Part shown: positions 1-8,291 of the stretch, in pieces
Numbering within the stretch: the stretch's first letter is position 1
How the letters are laid out: each line of letters begins with the position of its first letter
Assembly: GCF_019355055.1 (NCBI RefSeq)
Contig: NZ_CP048411.1
Coordinates: forward strand, 4,511,001 to 4,575,000
DNA: 64,000 nt
Direction of reading: 5' to 3'
From: Pseudomonas sp. MTM4
GTDB taxonomy: Bacteria > Pseudomonadota > Gammaproteobacteria > Pseudomonadales > Pseudomonadaceae
The notes under the pieces: model-generated
Told to the model about the DNA's origin: nothing
The model's input: the letters and a program-made list of their open reading frames with translations, nothing else
The model's database searches: none
Program-made: the position numbers and the translations under genes

Positions 1-63
1 GTGCGCTGCCCAGGGCAGGGCCAGCAGGAGCAGTAGAGTAATTCGATACAGGGCAGTGTTCAT
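1..63 (-). CDS. urtB: Urea ABC transporter permease UrtB, N-terminal fragment
   Basis: Only the first 21 codons lie in the window and the gene runs off the left edge. They read as a start methionine, a few polar residues, then a leucine-rich hydrophobic stretch ending in Trp-Ala-Ala. This fits the signal-peptide-like N-terminus found on UrtB proteins of Pseudomonas. The position directly downstream of urtA on the same strand is the usual place for urtB, a membrane permease of the urea uptake ABC transporter. The identification rests on position and the leader only. A weak Shine-Dalgarno (GGGAA) precedes the ATG. Confidence 0.6.
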   Translation of the reverse strand, partial: MNTALYRITLLLLLALPWAAH

Positions 64-138
64 CTATGCATTTCCCAGGGGCGCTACGTGCTCTCTTGAC
101 GGAGCTGGCGGCTGTCGTAGGTGAATGAGCTGCAGTGT

Positions 139-251
139 CGTAGGGTGGGCTTCAGCCCACCGATGACGTTACTGGTGGGCTGAAGCCCACCCTACGGACT
201 GTGCGACATCTGCTGGTGGGCTGAAGCGGAGCGCCGCCCGGCCCACCCTAC
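139..251. repeat. Cluster of CGTAGGGTGGGC palindromic repeats between urtA and urtB
   Basis: Positions 139-161 and 174-196 are perfect 23-bp reverse complements of each other, separated by 12 bp. Each arm is itself a palindrome built on GGTGGGCTGAAGCCCACC. A third copy, 215-251, has a longer, partly degenerate interior (GGTGGGCTGAAGC ... GCCCACCCTAC). Intergenic location and self-complementarity fit a REP-type dispersed element. It could act as a transcript-stabilising hairpin that lowers urtB expression relative to urtA. Confidence 0.75.
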
Positions 252-271
252 AAAAGCCGTATGGGCGCCAA

Positions 272-1540
272 TCAGTTCGACTTCACCGCGTAGTCCGGCT
301 TCTTGTCGTTACCGGGGATGTACGGGCTCCACGGCTGAGCGCGGAGCGGGCTTTCGGTCTCCCAGACCACCGAGAACTGCCCATCATCTTGGACTTCGCC
401 GATCATCACCGGCTTGTGCAGGTGATGGTTCTTCTCGTCCATGGTCAGGGTGTAGCCGCTCGGTGCTTCGAAGGTCTGGCCGGCTAGCGCGTCGCGCACC
501 TTGCCGACGTCGGTGGTGCCGGCTTTCTCGACCGCCTGCGCCCACATATGAATGCCCACGTAGGTGGCTTCCATCGGGTCGTTGGTCACGGCCTTGTCTG
601 CACCCGGCAGGCCTTTTTCCTTGGCGTAGGCCTTCCACTTGCTGACGAACTGTTCGTTGACAGGATTTTCCACCGACTGGAAGTAGTTCCAGGCGGCCAG
701 GTGGCCGACCAGCGGCTTGGTGTCGATGCCGCGCAGCTCTTCTTCGCCGACCGAGAAGGCCACCACCGGAACGTCGGTGGCTTCCAGGCCCTGGTTGGCC
801 AGTTCCTTGTAGAAGGGCACGTTGGAGTCGCCGTTGATGGTCGACACCACTGCGGTCTTGCCGCCCGCGGAGAACTTCTTGATGTTGGCGACGATGGTCT
901 GGTAATCGCTGTGACCGAAGGGGGTATAGACCTCTTCGATGTTCGCTTCCGGCACGCCTTTGCTGATCAGGAAGGCGCGCAGAATCTTGTTGGTGGTCCG
1001 CGGGTAGACGTAGTCGGTGCCCAGCAGGAAGAAGCGCTCGGCGCTGCCGCCGTCCTCGCTCATCAGGTACTCGACCGCCGGAATGGCTTGCTGGTTTGGC
1101 GCGGCGCCGGTGTAGAAGACGTTGGGCGAGAGTTCTTCGCCTTCGTACTGAACGGGGTAGAACAGCAGGCCGTCGAGCTCTTCATAGACCGGCAGCACGG
1201 ATTTGCGCGACACAGAGGTCCAGCAACCGAAGGTCACCGCGACCTTGTCCTGGGTCAGCAGCTGACGGCCCTTTTCGGCGAACAGCGGCCAGTTGGATGC
1301 GGGGTCGACCACAACCGGCTCGAGCTGCTTGCCGAGCACGCCACCCTTGGCGTTGATTTCGTCGATGGTCATCAGCGCCATGTCTTTCAGGGAGGTTTCC
1401 GAAATGGCCATGGTGCCGGACAGCGAATGCAGGATGCCGACCTTGATGGTCTCGGCGGCCTGCAGGGTGAACGGGAACAGGCCGCTGAGCATCAGGGCAC
1501 TGGCGGCAAGGGTGGACTTCAGTAGGGGACGGCGTTTCAT
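272..1540 (-). CDS. urtA: Urea ABC transporter, substrate-binding protein UrtA
   Basis: Periplasmic binding protein of 422 residues that captures urea for the UrtABCDE importer. The ATG at 1540 is chosen because it opens a clean signal peptide (MKRRPLLKS, hydrophobic core, cleavage after LQA) followed by the mature start AETIKVGILHSLSGTMA, typical of UrtA/FmdD-type branched-chain amino acid-like receptors. A longer in-frame opening up to 1744 lacks a signal peptide and would swallow the promoter. Shine-Dalgarno AAGGAG lies 9 bp before the ATG. urtB follows on the same strand. Expression is probably NtrC and sigma-54 dependent (see sites at 1606-1621 and 1740-1756), matching a role in nitrogen scavenging. 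Confidence 0.95.
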   Translation of the reverse strand: MKRRPLLKSTLAASALMLSGLFPFTLQAAETIKVGILHSLSGTMAISETSLKDMALMTIDEINAKGGVLGKQLEPVVVDPASNWPLFAEKGRQLLTQDKVAVTFGCWTSVSRKSVLPVYEELDGLLFYPVQYEGEELSPNVFYTGAAPNQQAIPAVEYLMSEDGGSAERFFLLGTDYVYPRTTNKILRAFLISKGVPEANIEEVYTPFGHSDYQTIVANIKKFSAGGKTAVVSTINGDSNVPFYKELANQGLEATDVPVVAFSVGEEELRGIDTKPLVGHLAAWNYFQSVENPVNEQFVSKWKAYAKEKGLPGADKAVTNDPMEATYVGIHMWAQAVEKAGTTDVGKVRDALAGQTFEAPSGYTLTMDEKNHHLHKPVMIGEVQDDGQFSVVWETESPLRAQPWSPYIPGNDKKPDYAVKSN

Positions 1541-1605
1541 GGTGGGCGGCTCCTTGGCTGTCCATGCGCAACTATGGGTGGGTCCTTGGGGACGTGGAGC
1601 GCTAT

Positions 1606-1621
1606 CGCAGCATCCGTGCCA
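1606..1621 (-). promoter_or_regulatory. Sigma-54 promoter of urtA
   Basis: On the minus strand the sequence is TGGCACGGATGCTGCG, against the consensus TGGCACGRNNNTTGCW. The invariant GG and GC are correctly spaced. The -12 element would put the start site near 1595, giving a leader of about 55 nt before the urtA ATG at 1540. The differences are C for T and G for W in the -12 box. Confidence 0.7.
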
Positions 1622-1669
1622 GCTTTGCGGGAGCCGCCTGGGGCGGGGCTTTGCCGCCGTCTTCACCAT

Positions 1670-1689
1670 GCGCCGCAATTGTGCGGCGC
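1670..1689. promoter_or_regulatory. GC-rich dyad upstream of the urtA promoter
   Basis: GCGCCGCA and TGCGGCGC form a perfect 8-bp inverted repeat around ATTG, roughly 75-95 bp upstream of the predicted urtA start site. It does not match the NtrC consensus. It may be a second activator site or only a hairpin. Confidence 0.35.
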
Positions 1690-1739
1690 GGCGGTGTGGT
1701 GCGAAAAAGGGGCGGCGGGGATGTGATGAAGCGGTGCTT

Positions 1740-1756
1740 TGCACGCTCGTGGTGCG
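1740..1756. promoter_or_regulatory. NtrC-like binding site upstream of urtA
   Basis: TGCACG-CTCG-TGGTGC matches 11 of 12 positions of the NtrC dyad TGCACC-N4-TGGTGC. Its centre is about 150 bp upstream of the predicted sigma-54 start site of urtA, within the normal range for an enhancer site. Confidence 0.65.
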
Positions 1757-1783
1757 AAGGCCAGAGGCTGGTTTGCTCTTTGC

Positions 1784-2359
1784 TCAGCTGACCAGCAGCC
1801 AGGCGCCAGCCAGTGCCGAGGCGGCGCCAGCGACCCGGATGAGTGGGGCAGCGGCTTGCGGCAGGCTGCGCGCCAGCACGTAACCGACCGCATGCAACGC
1901 AGCCGTGGCGGCGATGAAACCGGCTGCATACCCCCAGGGGCTGGCCAGTTCCGGTAGTTCCAGGCCATGGGCCATCCCGTGGCTGAGCGCGAACAGTGCG
2001 GTCAGGCCTGCCGCGAGCGACAGCGGTGGGCGCACCGCCAGGGCAACCAGCAGGCCGAGTGCCAGGACCGAGCCTGCGATACCGGTTTCCATGAATGGCC
2101 ACTGGACGCCGGCGAAGCCGAGCAGGCCGCCGATCAGCATGGTGGCGACGAAGGTCAGCGGCAGTGCCAGCCGCGCAGTGCCTTGTTGCTGCGAAGCCCA
2201 CAGGCCGACGGCAAGCATTGCCAGCAGATGATCGAGACCCAAAATCGGGTGGGCGATGCCGGACATCACGCCGGCATGGTCATGCCCCGGATGGGCGAAG
2301 GCCAGTGCTGGGCTGAGCAGTAAGGCGGAAGCGAAGAAGAATGTTCTGTGCAGGTTCAT
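1784..2359 (-). CDS. ureJ: HupE/UreJ family nickel permease
   Basis: Membrane protein of 191 residues with an N-terminal signal-like segment ending AFA, then a histidine-rich HPGHDHAG and the family motif GLDHLLAM. About six further hydrophobic segments follow. HupE/UreJ proteins move Ni2+ (or Co2+) across the inner membrane and usually sit in hydrogenase or urease operons. It lies downstream of ureG, about 150 bp away, so it probably supplies metal to the urease made here. The assignment comes from motif and context. Metal specificity cannot be read from sequence. Confidence 0.88.
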   Translation of the reverse strand: MNLHRTFFFASALLLSPALAFAHPGHDHAGVMSGIAHPILGLDHLLAMLAVGLWASQQQGTARLALPLTFVATMLIGGLLGFAGVQWPFMETGIAGSVLALGLLVALAVRPPLSLAAGLTALFALSHGMAHGLELPELASPWGYAAGFIAATAALHAVGYVLARSLPQAAAPLIRVAGAASALAGAWLLVS

Positions 2360-2508
2360 GCGATTACCTCTGGTTGTGTATGGCGGTCTCGAATCGTCGA
2401 GGTCTGATTGCGGTTTGCCGATGAGCCCGCTTGCTCAGGGGTGTTTTCCGCGTGGCCTTAGGGCAGTACGCGAGCAGGGACTCGGCGCTCCTGCGGGGAT
2501 GTGTCCGG

Positions 2509-3123
2509 TCAGGCACTGGCAAGCATGCCCTGTCGTTCGATGAAGGCGATGATCTCGTCCAGACCCTGGCCAACCTTCTGGTTGCTAAAGACGAAGGGCT
2601 TGTCGCCGCGCATCTTGCGCGTGTCGCGGTCCATGACCTCCAGCGAGGCGCCGACCATCGGCGCCAGGTCGATCTTGTTGATCACCAGCAGGTCGGACTT
2701 GCAGATGCCTGGCCCGCCCTTGCGCGGCAGCTTGTCGCCGGCCGACACGTCGATCACATAAATCGTCAGGTCCGACAGTTCGGGGCTGAAGGTGGCCGAC
2801 AGGTTGTCGCCGCCGGATTCCACGATGATCAGATCCAGCCCCGGAAAGCGCCGGTTGAGCTGCTCGACGGCCTCGAGGTTGATCGAAGCATCCTCGCGGA
2901 TCGCCGTGTGCGGGCAGCCGCCAGTTTCCACGCCGATGATGCGTTCCGGCGCGAGGGCTTCGTTGCGCACCAGAAACTGGGCGTCTTCCTGGGTATAGAT
3001 GTCGTTGGTGACCACGGCCAAGTTGTAGCGCTCGCGCAGCGCCAGGCACAGGGCGAGGGTCAGCGCGGTCTTGCCGGAGCCGACCGGGCCGCCGATGCCG
3101 ACACGCAAGGGTTGGGTGTTCAT
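2509..3123 (-). CDS. ureG: Urease accessory GTPase UreG
   Basis: A 204-residue SIMIBI-class GTPase that drives nickel delivery to apo-urease in a complex with UreF and UreD. The P-loop [10 protein letters not shown] is near residue 9, and the metal-binding CPH motif (GGCPHTAIR), VESGGDN and the specificity motif NKIDLAP are all present. The ATG at 3123 is preferred because AGAGGAAA lies just before it. An alternative ATG at 3180 overlaps the ureF stop as ATGA and would add 19 non-conserved residues. Downstream of ureF on the same strand. Confidence 0.96.
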   Translation of the reverse strand: MNTQPLRVGIGGPVGSGKTALTLALCLALRERYNLAVVTNDIYTQEDAQFLVRNEALAPERIIGVETGGCPHTAIREDASINLEAVEQLNRRFPGLDLIIVESGGDNLSATFSPELSDLTIYVIDVSAGDKLPRKGGPGICKSDLLVINKIDLAPMVGASLEVMDRDTRKMRGDKPFVFSNQKVGQGLDEIIAFIERQGMLASA

Positions 3124-3176
3124 GGTGATTTCCTCTGTTGCGGTAATGGGATGACTGCGTGCCGATGCTGTAGCGC

Positions 3177-3854
3177 TCATGAGCGAAACAGACGGCTGTA
3201 CTGGCGCTCATGGGCCATGCTCGCCAGCGCCAGGCCGAAGGGGGCGCTGCCCCAGTGCTTGGGATCGATCTCGCGCGCGGCGCGCTGAGCCTGCTCTAGC
3301 GCTGGCAGCAACTCGGAAGTCAGCCGTTGGGCAGCCTGTTGGCCCAGCGGCAGGGTTTTCATCAACACCGCCAACTGGTTTTCCAGCCAGCCCCAGAGCC
3401 AGGCGCTGAGCGCATCTTCGGGCGATATGCCCCAGGCACGTGCGGCCAGCGCCCAGCCCAGGGCAAGGCCGGGTTCGTCGATGCGTGCAAACAGGACGCG
3501 GGCAGGTTCGTCCAGTTCCGGCAGGTTGCTCAGCAGTTGCTTGAGCGAGTAGCCCATTTGCCGGCTTTCCAAGCGCAGCTCCCGGGTTTCGCGGCTGGCG
3601 CGATGACGTGCGGCCAGGCGCTCCAGTTCGCACCAGTCTTCGGCGGCGGCTGCCTCGCAATGGGCTAGCAGCAGCGGCATTTCGAAGCGCGCCAGATTGA
3701 GCTGCATCTGGTCGCCGAGCCAGCATCGGGCACTGGCCTCGTCCTGTACCAATCCTTGCTCCACTGCCATTTCCAGGCCCTGCGAATAGCTGTAGCCGCC
3801 GATCGGCAGCTGGGGGCTGGCCAACCGCAGCAGCGCGAACGCAGCCGGATTCAC
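3177..3854 (-). CDS. ureF: Urease accessory protein UreF
   Basis: A 225-residue, mostly helical accessory protein that links UreD-bound apo-urease to UreG. The signature [20 protein letters not shown] is at the N-terminus, and the length is normal for the family. The start is a GTG at 3854 that overlaps the ureE stop as GTGA, which indicates translational coupling. The much longer upstream opening in this frame merely reads through ureE out of frame. The C-terminal segment ends in YSRLFRS, as in other UreF proteins. Confidence 0.95.
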   Translation of the reverse strand: MNPAAFALLRLASPQLPIGGYSYSQGLEMAVEQGLVQDEASARCWLGDQMQLNLARFEMPLLLAHCEAAAAEDWCELERLAARHRASRETRELRLESRQMGYSLKQLLSNLPELDEPARVLFARIDEPGLALGWALAARAWGISPEDALSAWLWGWLENQLAVLMKTLPLGQQAAQRLTSELLPALEQAQRAAREIDPKHWGSAPFGLALASMAHERQYSRLFRS

Positions 3855-4351
3855 CTGCGCGCGCCGAACTGGTGCAGCCGCGGCGCGTAACTGAATTCGG
3901 CTTCGCCAGCGTGGGAATGATGGTGGCCGCCGCCGTAGGCGCCGTGTTCCGGCTGGAAGGGCGCTTCGATGTGTTCGACGCTGGCGCCCAGTTGCAGCAG
4001 CATGTCCTTGAGCACGTAGTCGTCGAGCAAGCGCAGCCAGCCATCTCCGACTTGAAGGGCTACATGGCGATTGCCCAGGTGGTAGGCAGCCCGGGTCAGT
4101 TCGAAGCTGCTGGCGCAGGTTACGTGGAGCAGCTGTTCGGCGCGGGCACGCACGATGACGATGCGGCCGTCCTGGGCCTGCAGGCATTCACCGTCATGCA
4201 GTGGCGGCTGGCCGCGCTCCAGAAACAGCCCAACGTCCTCGCCATCGGTGGTAAAGCAGCGCAGCCGCGATTTGCTGCGAGCCTCGTAGGTGAGTTCCAG
4301 CTCGGCGTCGCCGTTGGCCTGCGTGGTGGTGCGTCGATGGATGACCAGCAT
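3851..4351 (-). CDS. ureE: Urease nickel metallochaperone UreE
   Basis: A 166-residue dimeric Ni2+ chaperone. The N-terminal half is the peptide-binding domain. The central metal-binding domain includes LGNRHVALQ and LDDYVLKDML. The C-terminal tail carries a short histidine cluster (GGGHHHSHAG), modest compared with the His-rich tails of Klebsiella-type UreE. First gene of ureE-ureF-ureG and separated from the rest of the ure genes by an NCS1 permease and a 325-bp gap. That gap holds a sigma-54 promoter at 4384-4399, so this gene probably heads its own transcript. Confidence 0.94.
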   Translation of the reverse strand: MLVIHRRTTTQANGDAELELTYEARSKSRLRCFTTDGEDVGLFLERGQPPLHDGECLQAQDGRIVIVRARAEQLLHVTCASSFELTRAAYHLGNRHVALQVGDGWLRLLDDYVLKDMLLQLGASVEHIEAPFQPEHGAYGGGHHHSHAGEAEFSYAPRLHQFGARR

Positions 4352-4383
4352 GGTGCAGTTCCGCTTGTGTGATGACCAAGCAG

Positions 4384-4399
4384 AGCAAGGCCCTTGCCA
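4384..4399 (-). promoter_or_regulatory. Sigma-54 promoter of ureEFG
   Basis: On the minus strand the sequence is TGGCAAGGGCCTTGCT, one mismatch from TGGCACGRNNNTTGCW. The -12 box places the start site near 4374, leaving a leader of about 23 nt before the ureE ATG. The same bases form a short palindrome (GCAAGG/CCTTGC), so part of the match could reflect a hairpin, but the spacing and both invariant dinucleotides are right. Confidence 0.65.
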
Positions 4400-4494
4400 A
4401 CCTTCCTAATAGACGTGTCGTGCGGGCTGCGGTGGCCGGTGTGCCTGAAAATGGAGCTTGATCTGGTGTCGTCGTGGTGCGCTGAAGAGCTTCG

Positions 4495-4511
4495 CGCATC
4501 ACATTGGTGCG
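4495..4511. promoter_or_regulatory. NtrC-like site upstream of ureE
   Basis: CGCATC-ACAT-TGGTGC has a perfect right half-site and a 4 of 6 left half-site of the NtrC dyad. It is centred about 130 bp upstream of the predicted ureE start site. A second TGGTGCGCTG lies 30 bp closer to the promoter (4475-4484), about three helical turns away, which would suit cooperative binding. Confidence 0.45.
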
Positions 4512-4676
4512 CTGCCGTTGCGGCAGTAAGGACCATCACTTGCGATTGGGTAGTGATTAATGCTGATCGCGAAGATGTGACCGAGCCGTGCGGAGGCGCG
4601 CTTAGCGAATCGGCTGTCGGGGGGATGCAACCGAACGAACCGATTTTTGTGATCGGTCCGTTCGGATCCGCTCCCT

Positions 4677-6143
4677 TTACGGAGTCACAGCGGGTGCTAC
4701 ACCTGAAGCCACTGGGTGTTTACGCATCAGCAGGTAATGCACAAATCCTCCAAACAGCGCCCCGAGCAACCATGCGAAGCCCGACAGGCTTTCCAGTCCT
4801 GGCGTCCATACCGATGCGACCGAAAACAGCGAGCTGATGCCGAATGCGATGATCGCCTTTCGATTCCAGCCGGCGCTGAAGTAGTAGGTCGAACCCGGTT
4901 CGGCCGAGAACAGTTCCTGCACGTTCAACTGCTGACGGCGGATCAGGTAGTAGTCAGCGACGAGGATGCCGTACAGCGGCGCCAGCACGGCGCCCAGCGT
5001 GTCGACGAATGCGGCGATACCAACGGCGCTGATGAACGATACCCAGAGTGCGCCGATGAAGAAGGCGATGACCGCGGTGATGAAACCGCCGGTGCGGGCA
5101 CTGATGCGGGCGGGCGCGAGGTTGGCGATGTCGTAGGCCGGCGGGATGAAGTTGGCGACCAGATTGATGCCCACCGTGGCGACGAAGAAGGTCAGCGCCG
5201 CAATCAGGGTCAGGCCGACGTTGTCGATCCGCGCGACGATATCGGTCGGGTTGGTCAGCGTCTCGCCGAATACCACCACGGTGCCGGCAGTAATCACCAA
5301 AGCGATCATGGAGAAGATTGCAAGGCTCACCGGAAGCCCCAGGAAATTGCCGATGCGCATCTGCCGCTCGTTTTTTACGAAGCGGGCAAAGTCCCCGTAA
5401 TTGATCACCACGGCCGCGAAGTAGGCCACCATGGTTCCGACCACCGCAGCAAATGCAGCTATGGGGCCGCCGGTATAGCTGCCCGTGCCGCTGAAAATGC
5501 TGCCAAGCGCGCCGACGAGACCCGGCCCGGCCTTGAAGCAGATGGCGACCATCATGGCGATCATCACGAGATAGACCAGCGGGCCAGCCCAGTTGAGAAA
5601 TCGTGTGACCCAATCCACGCCGCGCACGAACAACGCCACCTGGAATACGCAGACGATCACATAGGCCATCCAGTCGATTGAGGTCAGGCCCAGCAGCGTT
5701 GCCTCCGAGCCGGGGCCCGCTAGTGTGCGAATCAGCAGCGCCACGGCGGTTGAGGCGAAGTAGGTCTGCACGCCGTACCAGAAGATCGCCACGATGCCGC
5801 GCACCACGGCTGGGAAATTTGCCCCGCGTACGCCCATGCTGGCGCGTGCCATGACCGGGAATGGGATGCCGTACTTGACGCTGGGTTTGCCGGTCAACTG
5901 CACCAGCCCCATGACGATGAACCCCGCCAGTACGATTCCCGCAAGCACCGCCCAGCCGTTCAGGCCATAGCTGATGAACAGGGTAGCGGCGAGGGTATAG
6001 CCGAACAGGCTTTGAATGTCGTTGGACCAGACGTTGAATATTTCGAACCAGCCCCATTTGCGCTGCCCGGGGGGCAAGGGCGCAAGGTCGGCGTTGTGCA
6101 GGCTGGTATCGATCCGCTTGATATTGAAATCGTCGTGGTTCAT
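4677..6143 (-). CDS. NCS1 family permease (nucleobase/allantoin/hydantoin type)
   Basis: A 488-residue inner-membrane transporter with about 12 hydrophobic segments. The N-terminal block (LAPLPPGQRKW, FNVWSNDIQSLFGY) and the early PFPVMARASMGVRGANFPA loop are hallmarks of the nucleobase-cation-symport-1 family, which imports uracil, cytosine, allantoin or hydantoins with Na+ or H+. The exact substrate cannot be read. Its place between ureC and ureE suggests uptake of a compound whose breakdown yields urea, or urea-linked nitrogen. The ATG at 6143 is taken because homology begins there (MNHDDFNIKRIDTSLHNADL). A perfect 14-bp palindrome lies 30 bp upstream. Confidence 0.88.
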   Translation of the reverse strand: MNHDDFNIKRIDTSLHNADLAPLPPGQRKWGWFEIFNVWSNDIQSLFGYTLAATLFISYGLNGWAVLAGIVLAGFIVMGLVQLTGKPSVKYGIPFPVMARASMGVRGANFPAVVRGIVAIFWYGVQTYFASTAVALLIRTLAGPGSEATLLGLTSIDWMAYVIVCVFQVALFVRGVDWVTRFLNWAGPLVYLVMIAMMVAICFKAGPGLVGALGSIFSGTGSYTGGPIAAFAAVVGTMVAYFAAVVINYGDFARFVKNERQMRIGNFLGLPVSLAIFSMIALVITAGTVVVFGETLTNPTDIVARIDNVGLTLIAALTFFVATVGINLVANFIPPAYDIANLAPARISARTGGFITAVIAFFIGALWVSFISAVGIAAFVDTLGAVLAPLYGILVADYYLIRRQQLNVQELFSAEPGSTYYFSAGWNRKAIIAFGISSLFSVASVWTPGLESLSGFAWLLGALFGGFVHYLLMRKHPVASGVAPAVTP

Positions 6144-6172
6144 GGCGTGCGCTCTGTATGCAAGACAAGGTG

Positions 6173-6186
6173 GCATAGATCTATGC
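6173..6186. promoter_or_regulatory. Perfect 14-bp palindrome before the NCS1 permease
   Basis: GCATAGATCTATGC ends 30 bp upstream of the permease ATG. Size and position suit an operator for a dimeric regulator, perhaps a local substrate sensor. The regulator is not identifiable from the window. Confidence 0.4.
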
Positions 6187-6415
6187 AGTTCTTGTTCCGC
6201 GTACGGCTCAGCCCGCGAGTATCGAGCAATGTCGACCGATTAGGCTCTTGCTTGATGATAGGAGCTTAGACCGTCCGGCACGTTTCGCTACGCGCTTTGT
6301 ATACATGCGACAAATGAAGAACTGGGGCGGTCGGTCGCGAATCGCCTCTTGTAATGCACCGATAGCTCGCAAGAAAACCGCGCGATGCCCTGGTGGTGTT
6401 GAAGTGGGATTCTCT

Positions 6416-6460
6416 CGGCGTGGCGTGGCGTGGCGTGGCGTTGAGATGAGCTGAGCTGAG
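6416..6460. repeat. Compound pentanucleotide tandem repeat
   Basis: One CGGCG and four TGGCG units (6416-6440) are followed without a break by four NTGAG units (TTGAG, ATGAG, CTGAG, CTGAG; 6441-6460). It is intergenic, just beyond the end of ureC. Confidence 0.7.
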
Positions 6461-6467
6461 CGCCAAT

Positions 6468-6490
6468 GGCGGGTTAAAAACCCGCCCTAC
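6468..6490. repeat. Hairpin of the CGTAGGG family after ureC
   Basis: GGCGGGTT-aaa-AACCCGCC followed by CTACG. Read on the minus strand it starts CGTAGGGCGGGTT, the same head as the repeats at 139-251 but with a different stem. It may serve as the ureC transcript terminator or stabiliser. Confidence 0.55.
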
Positions 6491-6572
6491 GGTGTGCCGC
6501 GTCTAGCGCATATGTCGAATGTCGACATGAGCGGTGGGCGGAAATGTTTCCGCCGTGGTGCTGCACGTTGGG

Positions 6573-8273
6573 TCAGAACAGGAAATACCGCTGCGCCATC
6601 GGCAATACCTCCGCGGGCTCGCACCAAAGCAGCTGGCCGTCTGCCTTCACTTGGTAGTTCTGCGGGTCGACGTCGATCTGTGGCGTGTAATCGTTATGGA
6701 TCAGATCCTTCTTCTGCACCGCCCGGCACCCCTTCACCACGCCGATTTTTTTCTTCAGCCCGAGCTGCTCGGGCACGCCGGCCTCGGCTGCGGCCTGGCT
6801 GATGAAGGTGAAGCTCGATGCGTGTAGTGAGCCGCCGTAGCTGCCGAACATGGGCCGGTAGTGAACCGGCTGCGGGGTCGGGATCGAGGCGTTGGCATCG
6901 CCCATCAGGCTGGCAGCGATGACGCCGCCCTTGAGGATGAGGGTCGGTTTGACGCCGAAGAATGCCGGCCGCCAGAGCACCAGGTCGGCCCATTTGCCAG
7001 CTTCGATGGAGCCGACTTCGTGGCTGATGCCGTGGGTGATTGCCGGGTTGATGGTGTATTTGGCGATGTAGCGCCTGACACGAAAGTTGTCATTGTCCGG
7101 CCCGTCGCCCGGTAAGGCGCCGCGCTGTTTCTTCATCTTGTCGGCGGTTTGCCAGGTGCGGGTGATGACTTCGCCGACGCGGCCCATGGCCTGGCTGTCG
7201 GAGCTGATCATCGAGAAGGCGCCGAGGTCGTGGAGGATGTCTTCGGCGGCGATGGTCTCGCGGCGGATGCGTGACTCGGCGAACGCCACGTCCTCAGCGA
7301 TGCTCGGGTCCAGGTGATGGCAGACCATGAGCATGTCCAGATGCTCGTCGATGGTATTGCGGGTAAACGGCCGGGTCGGGTTGGTCGAGCTGGGCAGCAC
7401 GTTGGGGAAACCGCAAGCCTTGATGATGTCTGGTGCATGACCGCCACCCGCGCCTTCGGTGTGGTAGGTGTGAATGGTGCGGCCCTTGAACGCGCCGAGC
7501 GTGGTCTCGACGAAGCCGGATTCATTCAGCGTGTCGGTATGGATCGCCACCTGAATGTCGTACTGGTCGGCCACGCTCAGGCAATTGTCGATGGCCGCCG
7601 GCGTGGTCCCCCAGTCTTCATGCAGCTTGAGGCCGATGGCGCCAGCCTGGATCTGTTCGATCAGCGGCTCGGGCAGCGAGACATTGCCCTTGCCGGTGAA
7701 GCCGATGTTCATCGGGAAGGCTTCGGCGGCCTGGAGCATGCGCGCCATGTGCCACGGGCCGGGTGTCACGGTGGTGGCGTAAGTGCCGGTGGCCGGGCCC
7801 GTGCCGCCGCCGATCATGGTAGTAGTGCCGCTCATGAGGGCTTCTTCGATCTGCTGCGGGCAGATGAAGTGGATATGGCTGTCGATGCCGCCCGCGGTGA
7901 GGATCAGGCCTTCACCAGCGATGACTTCGGTGGCTCCGCCGATAGCGATGGTCACGCCGGGCTGAATATCCGGGTTTCCAGCCTTGCCGATGGCGGCGAT
8001 ACGCCCGTCCTTGAGGCCGACGTCGGCCTTGACGATGCCCCAGTGATCGACGATCAGCGCATTGGTGATCACCGTATCGACCACGTCGGCAGCGCACAGC
8101 TGGCTCTGGCCCATGCCGTCGCGGATGACCTTGCCACCGCCGAATTTCACCTCGTCGCCGTAGACGGTGAAGTCCTTTTCCACTTCGATCCACAGCTCGG
8201 TATCGGCCAGGCGCACCTTGTCGCCAATGGTGGGGCCGAACATGTCGGCGTAGGCTTGGCGGGAGATTTTCAT
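6573..8273 (-). CDS. ureC: Urease alpha (catalytic) subunit UreC
   Basis: A 566-residue amidohydrolase-fold subunit holding the binuclear nickel site that hydrolyses urea to ammonia and carbamate. All expected ligands are visible: His133 and His135 (DSHIH), the carbamylated Lys216 (GLKLHED), His245, His271 (HTYHTEG), the catalytic His319 in the flap (MVCHHLD) and Asp359 ([10 protein letters not shown]). Numbering is one lower than the Klebsiella enzyme throughout. Length is normal and the reading frame intact. It follows ureB after 93 bp containing a short repeat. Gene order ureD-A-B-C is the standard one. Confidence 0.98.
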   Translation of the reverse strand: MKISRQAYADMFGPTIGDKVRLADTELWIEVEKDFTVYGDEVKFGGGKVIRDGMGQSQLCAADVVDTVITNALIVDHWGIVKADVGLKDGRIAAIGKAGNPDIQPGVTIAIGGATEVIAGEGLILTAGGIDSHIHFICPQQIEEALMSGTTTMIGGGTGPATGTYATTVTPGPWHMARMLQAAEAFPMNIGFTGKGNVSLPEPLIEQIQAGAIGLKLHEDWGTTPAAIDNCLSVADQYDIQVAIHTDTLNESGFVETTLGAFKGRTIHTYHTEGAGGGHAPDIIKACGFPNVLPSSTNPTRPFTRNTIDEHLDMLMVCHHLDPSIAEDVAFAESRIRRETIAAEDILHDLGAFSMISSDSQAMGRVGEVITRTWQTADKMKKQRGALPGDGPDNDNFRVRRYIAKYTINPAITHGISHEVGSIEAGKWADLVLWRPAFFGVKPTLILKGGVIAASLMGDANASIPTPQPVHYRPMFGSYGGSLHASSFTFISQAAAEAGVPEQLGLKKKIGVVKGCRAVQKKDLIHNDYTPQIDVDPQNYQVKADGQLLWCEPAEVLPMAQRYFLF

Positions 8274-8291
8274 CCTCGTTCCTCGGATTCA

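Larger units (their letters stand above)
4352..4676. other. Intergenic regulatory region upstream of ureE
   Basis: This 325-bp stretch has no credible gene. It holds a near-consensus sigma-54 promoter (4384-4399) and two TGGTGCGCTG direct repeats exactly 30 bp apart (4475-4484 and 4505-4514). The second belongs to an NtrC-like dyad. The 3' end of the permease transcript must also lie here. The segment at 4637-4669 (CGAACCGATTTTTG ... GATCGGTCCGTTCG) is an imperfect inverted repeat that may terminate it. Confidence 0.6.
6144..6572. other. 429-bp gap between ureC and the NCS1 permease
   Basis: No credible gene lies here. It contains a perfect palindrome (6173-6186), a compound pentanucleotide repeat (6416-6460) and a hairpin of the CGTAGGG family (6468-6490) directly after the end of ureC. 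No sigma-54 promoter is recognisable for the permease. Confidence 0.6.

Noticed and set aside
548..1525. Long plus-strand open frame (325 residues) opposite urtA
   Set aside because: Antisense shadow of a well-supported gene, low-complexity translation with no recognisable motif; expected in high-GC DNA.
6157..6174. Possible sigma-54 promoter for the NCS1 permease (TGCCACCTTGTCTTGCA on the minus strand)
   Set aside because: It lacks the invariant GG of the -24 box and the spacing is one base too long.
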